NCBI GenBank assembly: GCA_026874595.1
Contig: CM049307.1
Span: 31,472,362-31,536,361, forward strand
Source: Sipunculus nudus
Taxonomy: Eukaryota; Annelida; Sipuncula; Golfingiida; Sipunculidae
Direction: 5' to 3'
Length of the DNA stretch: 64,000 nt
The translations under genes and the position numbers were made by a program. Below, in pieces: positions 1-12,098 of the stretch. Below the pieces are notes generated by a model, which saw only the letters and a program-made list of their open reading frames with translations, ran no database searches and was not told where the DNA came from. Within the stretch, counting starts at the first letter, position 1; each line of letters begins with the position of its first letter.

Positions 1-150
1 TACAGCATGAAAATGTTACTGGTTAGATATGATTCTCTGAGAAGTCATGTAAGGGTTGACAAAAATAAAAAGGAACTGTATATTGGATGATATATATCTA
101 GTGTGACAATTTCTTTTGAATGTTTAGACATTGAATCTGTTTTACTGACA
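1..150 (+). repeat. Partial unit 0: 3' end of a B subrepeat
   Basis: These 150 bp match 3330-3479, the end of B in unit 1. The copy includes the gttactggttag variant and the closing ttttactgaca. The window begins inside a preceding unit, so the array continues to the left. Confidence 0.93.
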
Positions 151-3100
151 GCTGTGTATTTTGTGGTCCCTGTTCGTGATGGGGTGGGTCTTAAAATCTG
201 TTGATTTGGTGATCAAATGGTTGATATGACACATATGAGTGTTGTGAGAAAAAATTGACCCCAATATTGGATCAAACTGAAAGAAAGATTTCTGTTTTTA
301 TGGAAACAGATATGCTGGCCTTTCTTGGAAACAGATATATTTTTTGGCATCTGTATATGTTGCCTTATGCCATCATACACCCAACAAGGAGAGGATTTGA
401 GCTACAACTGACTTTTAAAGCCTGTCCTGACATATTTTTCTTTTGGTCATAATGTGATCAGAGTATCAGAGTTAGACCAGTTGCCTGGTCATCAAACAAA
501 ATATATCCAAATCAGCTGGACAATGTATTGAACAATCAGACTAAGAAGTGAGAAGTTTCACTATAATAGGAATATTTTCAGTGAAAAGCCCCATTTGATT
601 TCTAAGAGATTCATGCCAAAATTTGCTGTTTTCCTATTGATATGGAACCAGACCAGTGACTCCACAAGCAATACCTTCTTGTTTTACAAATTGAATTGTT
701 ATTTTCAGTTTGACACCTATCATGTCAAAGTAACAGAAAGCAGCAGCCATAAATTTGACTGTCAGTTTAAAAAAAAGAAGAATGACCTTGAACTATTCCT
801 ACACTCATGTAGTCCTGCATAGTTTTATCAAAATTGGACCAAAGAATTGTTAACCAAAATCTGACAAAGAGTTTTGAAATTTCACATATTCTCATGATTA
901 CTCTTTTTCATGTTTTTATGAGATTTTCATTCCAAGTGTCTAACTGCCTATTTGGTCTGACAAAATAACACCATTCCAAAAAGAGACGCTGAGGATGTGA
1001 GATGTTGCATGCTTTTTTATTTTATTTTTACATTTCTGATTCCAAGGTGTCTATGAGGAACTGGTTGTAATGATGCCAGATTTTATGGGCAGTGAGCCAG
1101 ATGAAATGGAAATTGTAAAAAAATCCCATAAGATTGTTCTCTAGAAAAGAAGAAAGAAAGACAAACAAAGAAAGATAGAAAGAAAGAAGTAGGAAATATT
1201 CAGGATAGAAATGTCGAGATGTTGGTAGAGCCACAGTTTGATTTGAAGCACTGCAAAATTTAAAATGTGCCTACACAATCAAGGCCATATATTATTAGTT
1301 TATCATTCCCTTGTCCTTTCCTTGTTTGAAACTGAATATTCATGAACACAACCCAACCAAAATCTTGATGTTCAGGATAGAGAACATGTTTGCTACACAC
1401 ATTATCTGTGGAATACTTTTAATTTGAATAAGTTTTGGAATCATTTTCTTGAACAGATATTAACTGTCCAATAAAAGGAATAGCTTCTGGGAAAAATTTA
1501 AGGGGGAATGCTGGAAGTCAAACAGATTATTAGTGTCTTGGTTTTGTCTGGACTGACAGTGACAACTTTGGTTTAGGGCTTGAAAGACCAGCAGAGAGAT
1601 AAAAATATGGTTACAGTCAACAACGCATCTCTGAGACCTGTAAACATGGGCATCTGAAGTAAATAGAAACATCTAAATAGTTCATGCTGTTATACTAGAC
1701 ATAATATTGTTTTGTTAGGAAATTACCTCAAATATAATTAGAGGTTTACTTTTACCTAAAACCAGATATCAGTAGCCACAGGGTAACCAAAATAGTTCAG
1801 TTCAGCCCAAATTGGGATACTGTAATATGAGTAAAATAATATGTTGCATAAGAAAGGTATGCTGTTATGGAGTGAAGGAAAAATTAGCTTGATGAACAGA
1901 CAAACAGATTCTGAAGGTTTCTTTGCCAAGAGCAGTCAGATATTTGTGGAGTCAGCCAGATGGATCTGATGAGCACTATTGTTAAGAATTATGGTAGCCA
2001 GAAACAGTATGAAAATGTAAGTGGTTAAATATGATTCTCTGAGAAGTCATGTGAGGGTTGACAAGAATAATAGGAACAGTATATTGGCTGATAAATCTAG
2101 TTTGACAATTTTTTAAAACTTTTTAGACATTGAATCTGTTTTACTGACACAATGCTGGGAATGGTTGAAGTCAAACAGATAATAAGTGTGTCTTGGTATT
2201 GTCTGGAGTGAAAGTGACAACTTTGGTTTAGTACTTGGAAAGACCAGCAGAGGGATAGAAATATGGTTACAGTCAACAACGCATCTCTCAGACTTTTACC
2301 TGTAAACATGGGCATCTGAAGCAACTAGAAACATTAAATATGCTCATGTGGTTATACTGGATGTCATAAGGTTTTGTGAGGAAATTACCTCAAATATAAT
2401 TACAGGTTCATTTTTACCTAAAAGCAGGTATCAGTAGCCACAGGGTAACCAAAATAGTTCAGTTCAACCTGCATTGGGTCACAGTAAAATTGGTAAAATA
2501 ATACATGTTACATAAGAAAGCTATGGGGAGATGTCCCCACCTGTATCACATACGGTTGCTGATGCGCGTGGCAGACAATGTTCCAAGACCAGTTTGATGA
2601 TAGAAGTCTTTATTCAATAGCAAGAGGTCTGGGACAGTCTCTCTCTCTGAGAAAGCCGCCCAGTCTCCCTGACTCACTCTCTCTCAGCGCGCACTACAGA
2701 TAGTTTTGTTACAGAGCTTTCACGTGACACATGAGAAGTACATATCCATATTTCTGCATTTCGTCATAAAAGCTAAACCTTATTGGATGACTCAAAGTAG
2801 GTCACAATTACATCAGAGTTATAAGTGTTTTTCCTATCTTTCGTGAGATCTGATTGGACAAAAGTGCTATGGAAAATCCCAAGTCTGACCTGACATACAT
2901 CCAATTATAGACTGACCTACAAGTCCTATTTCCAAACTCTATAAACATAATCTGCCTGCCTCATCATAGAAACCAATTTAGAGCTAATTTTTGAGAGTAC
3001 ATTTAGGCTCTACAAACATACTGAATTACCATTAGATACTTGGTCATCTGATGAACATTAATAATTCTTTGGCTCTGTCTGAATATCAGAACAGACTGAA

Positions 3101-3479
3101 ACTAAGATTGATTTTCATTTGCCTCTAAAGTAAATTTTAGATGAAATATTGAAATATTCCTTTAAATATATGTCAAGTCACATATACACCCTTTCTCACT
3201 CCATAACACTTTTATGGAGTGAACAGACAAACATATTCTGAAGGTTTGTTTGCCAAGAGCAGTCAGATATGTGTGGTGTAAGCCGGATAGCTCTGATGAG
3301 CAATATCGTGTAGGATTATGGGAGGCACATACAGCATGAAAATGTTACTGGTTAGATATGATTCTCTGAGAAGTCATGTAAGGGTTGACAAAAATAAAAA
3401 GGAACTGTATATTGGATGATATATATCTAGTGTGACAATTTCTTTTGAATGTTTAGACATTGAATCTGTTTTACTGACA
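151..3479 (+). repeat. Unit 1 (3,329 bp, with LTR-like insertion)
   Basis: C spans 151-1506, A spans 1507-2150, and B spans 2151-3479 interrupted by a foreign block at 2526-3209. C carries the 'ggatttgagc' variant also seen in units 2, 6 and 11. The unit is nearly identical to unit 2; the two differences I saw are a/c at 158/3487 and a/t at 2591/5920. Confidence 0.95.
2526..3209 (-). mobile_element. Solo-LTR-like insertion in unit 1
   Basis: This 684-bp block is absent from units 3-24 and sits between 'agctatg' and 'ttttatggagtg' of B. Within it, 2532-3188 (657 bp) begins TGTCCCC and ends TATACA, the TG...CA pattern of retroviral-type LTRs. On the minus strand an AATAAA signal lies at 2614-2609, about 80 bp before the TG...CA end, as expected for R-U5 of an LTR. 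A GA/CT-rich stretch precedes it. I found no clear target-site duplication and no coding sequence. A non-autonomous element of another class is possible. Confidence 0.55.
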
Positions 3480-6400
3480 GCTGTGTCTTTTGTGGTCCCT
3501 GTTCGTGATGGGGTGGGTCTTAAAATCTGTTGATTTGGTGATCAAATGGTTGATATGACACATATGAGTGTTGTGAGAAAAAATTGACCCCAATATTGGA
3601 TCAAACTGAAAGAAAGATTTCTGTTTTTATGGAAACAGATATGCTGGCCTTTCTTGGAAACAGATATATTTTTTGGCATCTGTATATGTTGCCTTATGCC
3701 ATCATACACCCAACAAGGAGAGGATTTGAGCTACAACTGACTTTTAAAGCCTGTCCTGACATATTTTTCTTTTGGTCATAATGTGATCAGAGTATCAGAG
3801 TTAGACCAGTTGCCTGGTCATCAAACAAAATATATCCAAATCAGCTGGACAATGTATTGAACAATCAGACTAAGAAGTGAGAAGTTTCACTATAATAGGA
3901 ATATTTTCAGTGAAAAGCCCCATTTGATTTCTAAGAGATTCATGCCAAAATTTGCTGTTTTCCTATTGATATGGAACCAGACCAGTGACTCCACAAGCAA
4001 TACCTTCTTGTTTTACAAATTGAATTGTTATTTTCAGTTTGACACCTATCATGTCAAAGTAACAGAAAGCAGCAGCCATAAATTTGACTGTCAGTTTAAA
4101 AAAAAGAAGAATGACCTTGAACTATTCCTACACTCATGTAGTCCTGCATAGTTTTATCAAAATTGGACCAAAGAATTGTTAACCAAAATCTGACAAAGAG
4201 TTTTGAAATTTCACATATTCTCATGATTACTCTTTTTCATGTTTTTATGAGATTTTCATTCCAAGTGTCTAACTGCCTATTTGGTCTGACAAAATAACAC
4301 CATTCCAAAAAGAGACGCTGAGGATGTGAGATGTTGCATGCTTTTTTATTTTATTTTTACATTTCTGATTCCAAGGTGTCTATGAGGAACTGGTTGTAAT
4401 GATGCCAGATTTTATGGGCAGTGAGCCAGATGAAATGGAAATTGTAAAAAAATCCCATAAGATTGTTCTCTAGAAAAGAAGAAAGAAAGACAAACAAAGA
4501 AAGATAGAAAGAAAGAAGTAGGAAATATTCAGGATAGAAATGTCGAGATGTTGGTAGAGCCACAGTTTGATTTGAAGCACTGCAAAATTTAAAATGTGCC
4601 TACACAATCAAGGCCATATATTATTAGTTTATCATTCCCTTGTCCTTTCCTTGTTTGAAACTGAATATTCATGAACACAACCCAACCAAAATCTTGATGT
4701 TCAGGATAGAGAACATGTTTGCTACACACATTATCTGTGGAATACTTTTAATTTGAATAAGTTTTGGAATCATTTTCTTGAACAGATATTAACTGTCCAA
4801 TAAAAGGAATAGCTTCTGGGAAAAATTTAAGGGGGAATGCTGGAAGTCAAACAGATTATTAGTGTCTTGGTTTTGTCTGGACTGACAGTGACAACTTTGG
4901 TTTAGGGCTTGAAAGACCAGCAGAGAGATAAAAATATGGTTACAGTCAACAACGCATCTCTGAGACCTGTAAACATGGGCATCTGAAGTAAATAGAAACA
5001 TCTAAATAGTTCATGCTGTTATACTAGACATAATATTGTTTTGTTAGGAAATTACCTCAAATATAATTAGAGGTTTACTTTTACCTAAAACCAGATATCA
5101 GTAGCCACAGGGTAACCAAAATAGTTCAGTTCAGCCCAAATTGGGATACTGTAATATGAGTAAAATAATATGTTGCATAAGAAAGGTATGCTGTTATGGA
5201 GTGAAGGAAAAATTAGCTTGATGAACAGACAAACAGATTCTGAAGGTTTCTTTGCCAAGAGCAGTCAGATATTTGTGGAGTCAGCCAGATGGATCTGATG
5301 AGCACTATTGTTAAGAATTATGGTAGCCAGAAACAGTATGAAAATGTAAGTGGTTAAATATGATTCTCTGAGAAGTCATGTGAGGGTTGACAAGAATAAT
5401 AGGAACAGTATATTGGCTGATAAATCTAGTTTGACAATTTTTTAAAACTTTTTAGACATTGAATCTGTTTTACTGACACAATGCTGGGAATGGTTGAAGT
5501 CAAACAGATAATAAGTGTGTCTTGGTATTGTCTGGAGTGAAAGTGACAACTTTGGTTTAGTACTTGGAAAGACCAGCAGAGGGATAGAAATATGGTTACA
5601 GTCAACAACGCATCTCTCAGACTTTTACCTGTAAACATGGGCATCTGAAGCAACTAGAAACATTAAATATGCTCATGTGGTTATACTGGATGTCATAAGG
5701 TTTTGTGAGGAAATTACCTCAAATATAATTACAGGTTCATTTTTACCTAAAAGCAGGTATCAGTAGCCACAGGGTAACCAAAATAGTTCAGTTCAACCTG
5801 CATTGGGTCACAGTAAAATTGGTAAAATAATACATGTTACATAAGAAAGCTATGGGGAGATGTCCCCACCTGTATCACATACGGTTGCTGATGCGCGTGG
5901 CAGACAATGTTCCAAGACCTGTTTGATGATAGAAGTCTTTATTCAATAGCAAGAGGTCTGGGACAGTCTCTCTCTCTGAGAAAGCCGCCCAGTCTCCCTG
6001 ACTCACTCTCTCTCAGCGCGCACTACAGATAGTTTTGTTACAGAGCTTTCACGTGACACATGAGAAGTACATATCCATATTTCTGCATTTCGTCATAAAA
6101 GCTAAACCTTATTGGATGACTCAAAGTAGGTCACAATTACATCAGAGTTATAAGTGTTTTTCCTATCTTTCGTGAGATCTGATTGGACAAAAGTGCTATG
6201 GAAAATCCCAAGTCTGACCTGACATACATCCAATTATAGACTGACCTACAAGTCCTATTTCCAAACTCTATAAACATAATCTGCCTGCCTCATCATAGAA
6301 ACCAATTTAGAGCTAATTTTTGAGAGTACATTTAGGCTCTACAAACATACTGAATTACCATTAGATACTTGGTCATCTGATGAACATTAATAATTCTTTG

Positions 6401-6808
6401 GCTCTGTCTGAATATCAGAACAGACTGAAACTAAGATTGATTTTCATTTGCCTCTAAAGTAAATTTTAGATGAAATATTGAAATATTCCTTTAAATATAT
6501 GTCAAGTCACATATACACCCTTTCTCACTCCATAACACTTTTATGGAGTGAACAGACAAACATATTCTGAAGGTTTGTTTGCCAAGAGCAGTCAGATATG
6601 TGTGGTGTAAGCCGGATAGCTCTGATGAGCAATATCGTGTAGGATTATGGGAGGCACATACAGCATGAAAATGTTACTGGTTAGATATGATTCTCTGAGA
6701 AGTCATGTAAGGGTTGACAAAAATAAAAAGGAACTGTATATTGGATGATATATATCTAGTGTGACAATTTCTTTTGAATGTTTAGACATTGAATCTGTTT
6801 TACTGACA
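3480..6808 (+). repeat. Unit 2 (3,329 bp, with LTR-like insertion)
   Basis: This is a near-perfect tandem duplicate of unit 1 at offset 3,329, including the insertion at 5855-6538. Because the insertion sits at the same base in both, the two units arose by duplication after a single insertion. Confidence 0.95.
5855..6538 (-). mobile_element. Solo-LTR-like insertion in unit 2
   Basis: Second copy of the block at 2526-3209, at offset 3,329. The TG...CA core is 5861-6517. The one difference I saw is t at 5920 versus a at 2591. It came with unit duplication and is not an independent insertion. Confidence 0.55.
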
Positions 6809-8166
6809 GCTGTGTATTTTGTGGTCCCTGTTTGTGATGGGGTGGGTCTTAAAATCTGTTGATTTGGTGATCAAATGGTTGATATGACACATATGAGTGT
6901 TGTGAGAAAAAATTGACCCCAATATTGGATCAAACTGAAAGAAAGATTTCTGGTTTTATGGAAACAGATATGCTGGCCTTTCTTGGAAACAGTTATATTT
7001 TGTGGCATCTGTATATGTTGCCTTATGCCATCATACACCCAACAAGGAGAGGACCTGAGCTACAACTGACTTTTAAAGCCTGTCCTGACATATTTTTCTT
7101 TTGGTCATAAGGTGATCAGAGTATCAGAGTTAGACCTGTTTCCTGGTCATGAAACAAAATATATCCAAATCAGCTGGACAATGTATTGAACAATCAGATT
7201 AAGAAGTGAGAAGTTTCACTATAATAGGAACATTTTCAGTGAAAAGCCCCATTGGATTTCTAAGCGATTCATGCCAAAATTTGCTGTTTTCATATTGATA
7301 TGGAACCAAACCGGTGACTCCACAAGCAATACCTTCTTGTTTTACAAATTTAATTGTTATTTTCAGATTGACACCTATCATGTCAAAGTAACAGAAAGCA
7401 GCAGCCATAAATTTGACTGTCAGTTTAAAAAAAAGAAGAATGACCTTGAACTATTCCTACACTCATGTAGTCCTGCATAGTTTTATCAAAATTGGACCAA
7501 AGAATTGTTAACCAAAATCTGACAAAGAGTTTTGAAATTTCACATATTCTCATGATTAGTCTTTTTCATGTTTTTATGAGATTTTCATTCCAAGTGTCTA
7601 ACTGCCTATTTGGTCTGACAAAATAACACCATTCCAAAAAGAGACACTAAGTTTGTGAGATGTTGCATGCTTTTTAATTTTTTTTTTACATTTCTGATTC
7701 CAAGGTGTCTATGAGGAACTGGTTGTAATGATGCCAGGTTTTATGGGCAGTGAGCCAGATGAAATGAAAATTGTAAAAAAATCCCATAAGATTGATCTCT
7801 AGAAAAGAAGAAAGAAAGACAGAAACAAAGAAAGATTGAAAGAAAGAAGTAGGAAATATTCAGGATAGAAATGTCGAGATGTTGGGAGAGCCACAGTTTG
7901 ATTTGAAGCACTGCAAAATTTTAAATGTGCCTACACAATCAAGGCCATTAATTATTAGTTTATCATTCCCTGGTCCTTTCCTTGTTTGAAACTGAATATT
8001 CATGAACACAACCCAACCAAAATCTTGATGTTCAGGATAGAGAACATGTTTGCTACACACATTATCTGTGGAATACTCTTAATTTGAATAAGTTTTGGAA
8101 TCATTTTCTTGAACAGATATTAACTGTCCAATAAAAGGAATAGCTTCTGGGAAAAATTTAAGGGGG
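6809..8166 (+). repeat. Segment C of the reference unit
   Basis: This segment of about 1,358 bp occurs once per unit, and I see no internal duplication in it. It contains an A run of about 7-9 bases, the sequence gcatgc followed by a T/A-rich tract, and a purine-only stretch of about 55 bp. Short frames on both strands recur in every copy but are disrupted by indels in several (for example a 5-bp gain in unit 6 and a 2-bp loss in unit 18). I read it as non-coding. Confidence 0.85.
7801..7855 (+). repeat. Polypurine tract (reference copy)
   Basis: A stretch of about 55 bp consisting mostly of A and G, with GAAA-type steps. It lies about 990 bp from each unit start (for example 1142-1197 in unit 1). 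Copies differ by a 2-bp indel ('gacagaaac' versus 'gacaaac') and by 'gattgaaag' versus 'gatagaaag', which serve as subfamily marks. Confidence 0.85.
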
Positions 8167-8810
8167 AATGCTGGAAGTCAAACAGATTATTAGTGTCTTG
8201 GTTTTGTCTGGACTGACAGCAACAACTTTGGTTTAGGGCTTGAAAGACCAGCAGAGAGATAAAAATATGGTTACAGTCAAGAACCCATCTCTGAGACCTG
8301 TAAACATGGGCATCTGAAGTAAATAGAAACATCTAAATAGTTCATGCTGTTATACTAGACATAATATTGTTTTGTTAGGAAATTACCTCAAATATAATTA
8401 GAGGTTTACTTTTACCTAAAACCAGATATCAGTAGCCACAGGGTAACCAAAATAGTTCAGTTCAGCCCGAATTGGGATACTGTAATATGAGTAAAATAAT
8501 ATGTTGCATAAGAAAGGTATGCTGTTATGGAGTGAAGGAAAAATTAGCTTGATGAACAGACAAACAGATTCTGAAGGTTTCTTTGCCAAGAGCAGTCAGA
8601 TATTAGTGGAGTCAGCCAGATGGATCTGATGAGCACTATTGTTAAGAATTATGGTAGCCAGATACAGTATGAAAATGTAAGTGGTTAAATATGATTCTCT
8701 GAGAAGTCATGTGAGGGTTGACAAGAATAATAGGAACAGTATATTGGCTGATAAATCTAGTTTGACAATTTTTTAAAACTTTTTAGACATTGAATCTGTT
8801 TTACTGACAC
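8167..8810 (+). repeat. Subrepeat A of the reference unit
   Basis: This 644-bp segment runs from aatgctggaagtc to ttactgacac. It aligns along its whole length with the following 643 bp (subrepeat B). A-specific marks are 'gtttctttgcc', 'gtggagtcagcc' and 'taagtggttaaatatg'. It also contains the tgttatggagtga motif. Confidence 0.92.
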
Positions 8811-9453
8811 AATGCTGGGAATGGTTGAAGTCAAACAGATAATAAGTGTGTCTTGGTATGTCTGGAGTGAAAGTGACAACTTTGGTTTAGTACTTGGAAA
8901 GACCAGCAGAGGGATAGAAATATGGTTACAGTCAACAACGCATCTCTGAGACTTTTACCTGTAAACATGGGCATCAGAAGCAACTAGAAACATTAAATAT
9001 GCTCATGTGGTTATACAGGATATCATAAGGTTTTGTGAGGAAATTACCTCAAATATAATTACAGGTTCATTTTTACCTAAAACCAGGTATCAGTAGCCAC
9101 AGGGTAACCAAAATAGTTCAGTTCAACCTGCATTGGGTCACAGTAAAATTGGTAAAATAATACATGTTACATAAGAAAGTTATGCTTTTATGGAGTGAAC
9201 AGACAAACATATTCTGAAGGTTTGTTTGCCAAGAGCAGTCAGATATGTGTGGTGTAAGCCGGATAGCTCTGATGAGCAATATCGTGTAGGATTATGGGAG
9301 GCACATACAGCATGAAAATGTTAGTGGTTAGATATGATTCTCTGAAAAGTCATGTAAATTTTGACAAAAATAAAGAGGAACTGTATATTGGATGATATAT
9401 CTAGTGTGACAATTTCTTTTGAATGTTTAGACATTGAATCTGTTTTACTGACA
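8811..9453 (+). repeat. Subrepeat B of the reference unit
   Basis: This 643-bp segment runs from aatgctgggaatgg to ttactgaca and is a diverged tandem copy of A. B-specific marks are 'gtttgtttgcc', 'gtggtgtaagccgg' and 'gtggttagatatg'. The A/B split is older than the spread of the whole unit, because every full-length unit carries both forms. Confidence 0.92.
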
Positions 9454-12098
9454 GCTGTGTATTTTGTGGTCCCTGTTTGTGATGGGGTGGGTCTTAAAAT
9501 CTGTTGATTTGGTGATCAAATGGTTGATATGACACATATGAGTGTTGTGAGAAAAAATTGACCCCAATATTGGATCAAACTGAAAGAAAGATTTCTGGTT
9601 TTATGGAAACAGATATGCTGGCCTTTCTTGGAAACAGATATATTTTGTGGCATCTGTATATGTTGCCTTATGCCATCATACACCCAACAAGGAGAGGACC
9701 TGAGCTACAACTGACTTTTACAGCCTGTCCTGACATATTTTTCTTTTGGTCATAATGTGATCAGAGTATCAGAGTTAGACCTGTTTCCTGGTCATGAAAG
9801 AAAATATATCCAAATCAGCTGGACAATGTATTGAACAATCAGATTAAGAAGTGAGAAGTTTCACTGTAATAGGAACATTTTCAGTGAAAAACCCCATTGG
9901 ATTTCTAAGCGATTCATGCCAAAATTTGCTGTTTTCCTATTGATATGGAACCAGACCGGTGACTCCACAAGCAATACCTTCTTGTTTTACAAATTTAATT
10001 GTTATTTTCAGATTGACACCTATCATGTCAAAGTAACAGAAAGCAGCAGCCATAAATTTGACTGTCAGTTTAAAAAAAAGAAGAATGACCTTGAACTATT
10101 CCTACACTCATGTAGTCCTGCATAGTTTTATCAAAATAGGACCAAAGAATTGTTAACCAAAATCTGACAAAGAGTTTTGAAATTTCACATATTCTCATGA
10201 TTAGTCTTTTTCATGTTTTTATGAGATTTTCATTCCAAGTGTCTAACTGCCTATTTGGTCTGACAAAATAACACCATTCCAAAAAGAGACACTAAGTTTG
10301 TGAGATGTTGCATGCTTTTTAATTTTTTTTTTACATTTCTGATTCCAAGGTGTCTATGAGGAACTGGTTGTAATGATGCCAGGTTTTATGGGCAGTGAGC
10401 CAGATGAAATGAAAATTGTAAAAAAATCCCATAAGATTGATCTCTAGAAAAGAAGAAAGAAAGACAGAAACAAAGAAAGATTGAAAGAAAGAAGTAAGAA
10501 ATATTCAGGATAGAAATGTCGAGATGTTGGGAGAGCCACAGTTTGATTTGAAGCACTGCAAAATTTTAAATGTGCCTACACAATCAAGGCCATTAATTAT
10601 TAGTTTATCATTCCCTGGTCCTTTCCTTGTTTGAAACTGAATATTCATGAACACAACCCAACCAAAATCTTGATGTTCAGGATAGAGAACATGTTTGCTA
10701 CACACATTATCTGTGGAATACTCTTAATTTGAATAAGTTTTGGAATCATTTTCTTGAACAGATATTAACTGTCCAATAAAAGGAATAGCTTCTGGGAAAA
10801 ATTTAAGGGGGAATGCTGGAAGTCAAACAGATTATTAGTGTCTTGGTTTTGTCTGGACTGACAGCGACAACTTTGGTTTAGGGCTTGAAAGACCAGCAGA
10901 GAGATAAAAATATGGTTACAGTCAAGAACCCATCTCTGAGACCTGTAAACATGGGCATCTGAAGTAAATAGAAACATCTAAATAGTTCATGCTGTTATAC
11001 TAGACATAATATTGTTTTGTTAGGAAATTACCTCAAATATAATTAGAGGTTTACTTTTACCTAAAACCAGATATCAGTAGCCACAGGGTAACCAAAATAG
11101 TTCAGTTCAGCCCGAATTGGGATACTGTAATATGAGTAAAATAATATGTTGCATAAGAAAGGTATGCTGTTATGGAGTGAAGGAAAAATTAGCTTGATGA
11201 ACAGACAAACAGATTCTGAAGGTTTCTTTGCCAAGAGCAGTCAGATATTAGTGGAGTCAGCCAGATGGATCTGATGAGCACTATTGTTAAGAATTATGGT
11301 AGCCAGATACAGTATGAAAATGTAAGTGGTTAAATATGATTCTCTGAGAAGTCATGTGAGGGTTGACAAGAATAATAGGAACAGTATATTGGCTGATAAA
11401 TCTAGTTTGACAATTTTTTAAAACTTTTTAGACATTGAATCTGTTTTACTGACACAATGCTGGGAATGGTTGAAGTCAAACAGATAATAAGTGTGTCTTG
11501 GTATGTCTGGAGTGAAAGTGACAACTTTGGTTTAGTACTTGGAAAGACCAGCAGAGGGATAGAAATATGGTTACAGTCAACAACGCATCTCTGAGACTTT
11601 TACCTGTAAACATGGGCATCAGAAGCAACTAGAAACATTAAATATGCTCATGTGGTTATACAGGATATCATAAGGTTTTGTGAGGAAATTACCTCAAATA
11701 TAATTACAGGTTCATTTTTACCTAAAACCAGGTATCAGTAGCCACAGGGTAACCAAAATAGTTCAGTTCAACCTGCATTGGGTCACAGTAAAATTGGTAA
11801 AATAATACATGTTACATAAGAAAGTTATGCTTTTATGGAGTGAACAGACAAACATATTCTGAAGGTTTGTTTGCCAAGAGCAGTCAGATATGTGTGGTGT
11901 AAGCCGGATAGCTCTGATGAGCAATATCGTGTAGGATTATGGGAGGCACATACAGCATGAAAATGTTAGTGGTTAGATATGATTCTCTGAAAAGTCATGT
12001 AAATTTTGACAAAAATAAAGAGGAACTGTATATTGGATGATATATCTAGTGTGACAATTTCTTTTGAATGTTTAGACATTGAATCTGTTTTACTGACA
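9454..12098 (+). repeat. Unit 4 (2,645 bp)
   Basis: C is 9454-10811 and A starts at 10812. The diagnostic variant is 'gacttttacagcc' (C instead of A), shared only with units 5, 9 and 10. Unit 9 is its copy 12,585 bp downstream. Confidence 0.95.

Larger units (their letters stand above)
6809..9453 (+). repeat. Unit 3 (2,645 bp, standard unit)
   Basis: This is a convenient reference copy: C 6809-8166, A 8167-8810, B 8811-9453. It has no insertion. C has 'ggacctgagc', 'cataaggtgatc' and 'gagacactaag', shared with units 7 and 12. B has the 'catgtaaattttgac' variant, shared with B of units 4, 8 and 9. The first 12,585-bp higher-order block starts inside its A subrepeat, near 8.6 kb. Confidence 0.95.

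Noticed and set aside
255-452. 65-codon frame repeated once per unit (MTPILDQ...).
   Set aside because: It needs a TTG start in a eukaryotic context, has no recognisable domain, and is frameshifted in nine units by a 2-bp loss.
1470-1475. AATAAA just before subrepeat A in each unit, a possible polyadenylation signal.
   Set aside because: A+T-rich DNA produces this hexamer often, and there is no upstream gene or promoter to go with it.
8626-8680. CTGATGAG in subrepeats A and B resembles a hammerhead ribozyme core. B also has a GTA followed by an AGC/GCT mini-stem.
   Set aside because: The second core element GAAA is missing at the right distance, stem II does not pair, and no stem III partner is found in either A or B. 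Most likely chance, at best a decayed motif.
10112-10126. Small hairpin ctaca/tgtag around the conserved tactcatgtag-like site in segment C.
   Set aside because: A 5-bp stem is too short to be meaningful in a repeat this A+T-rich.
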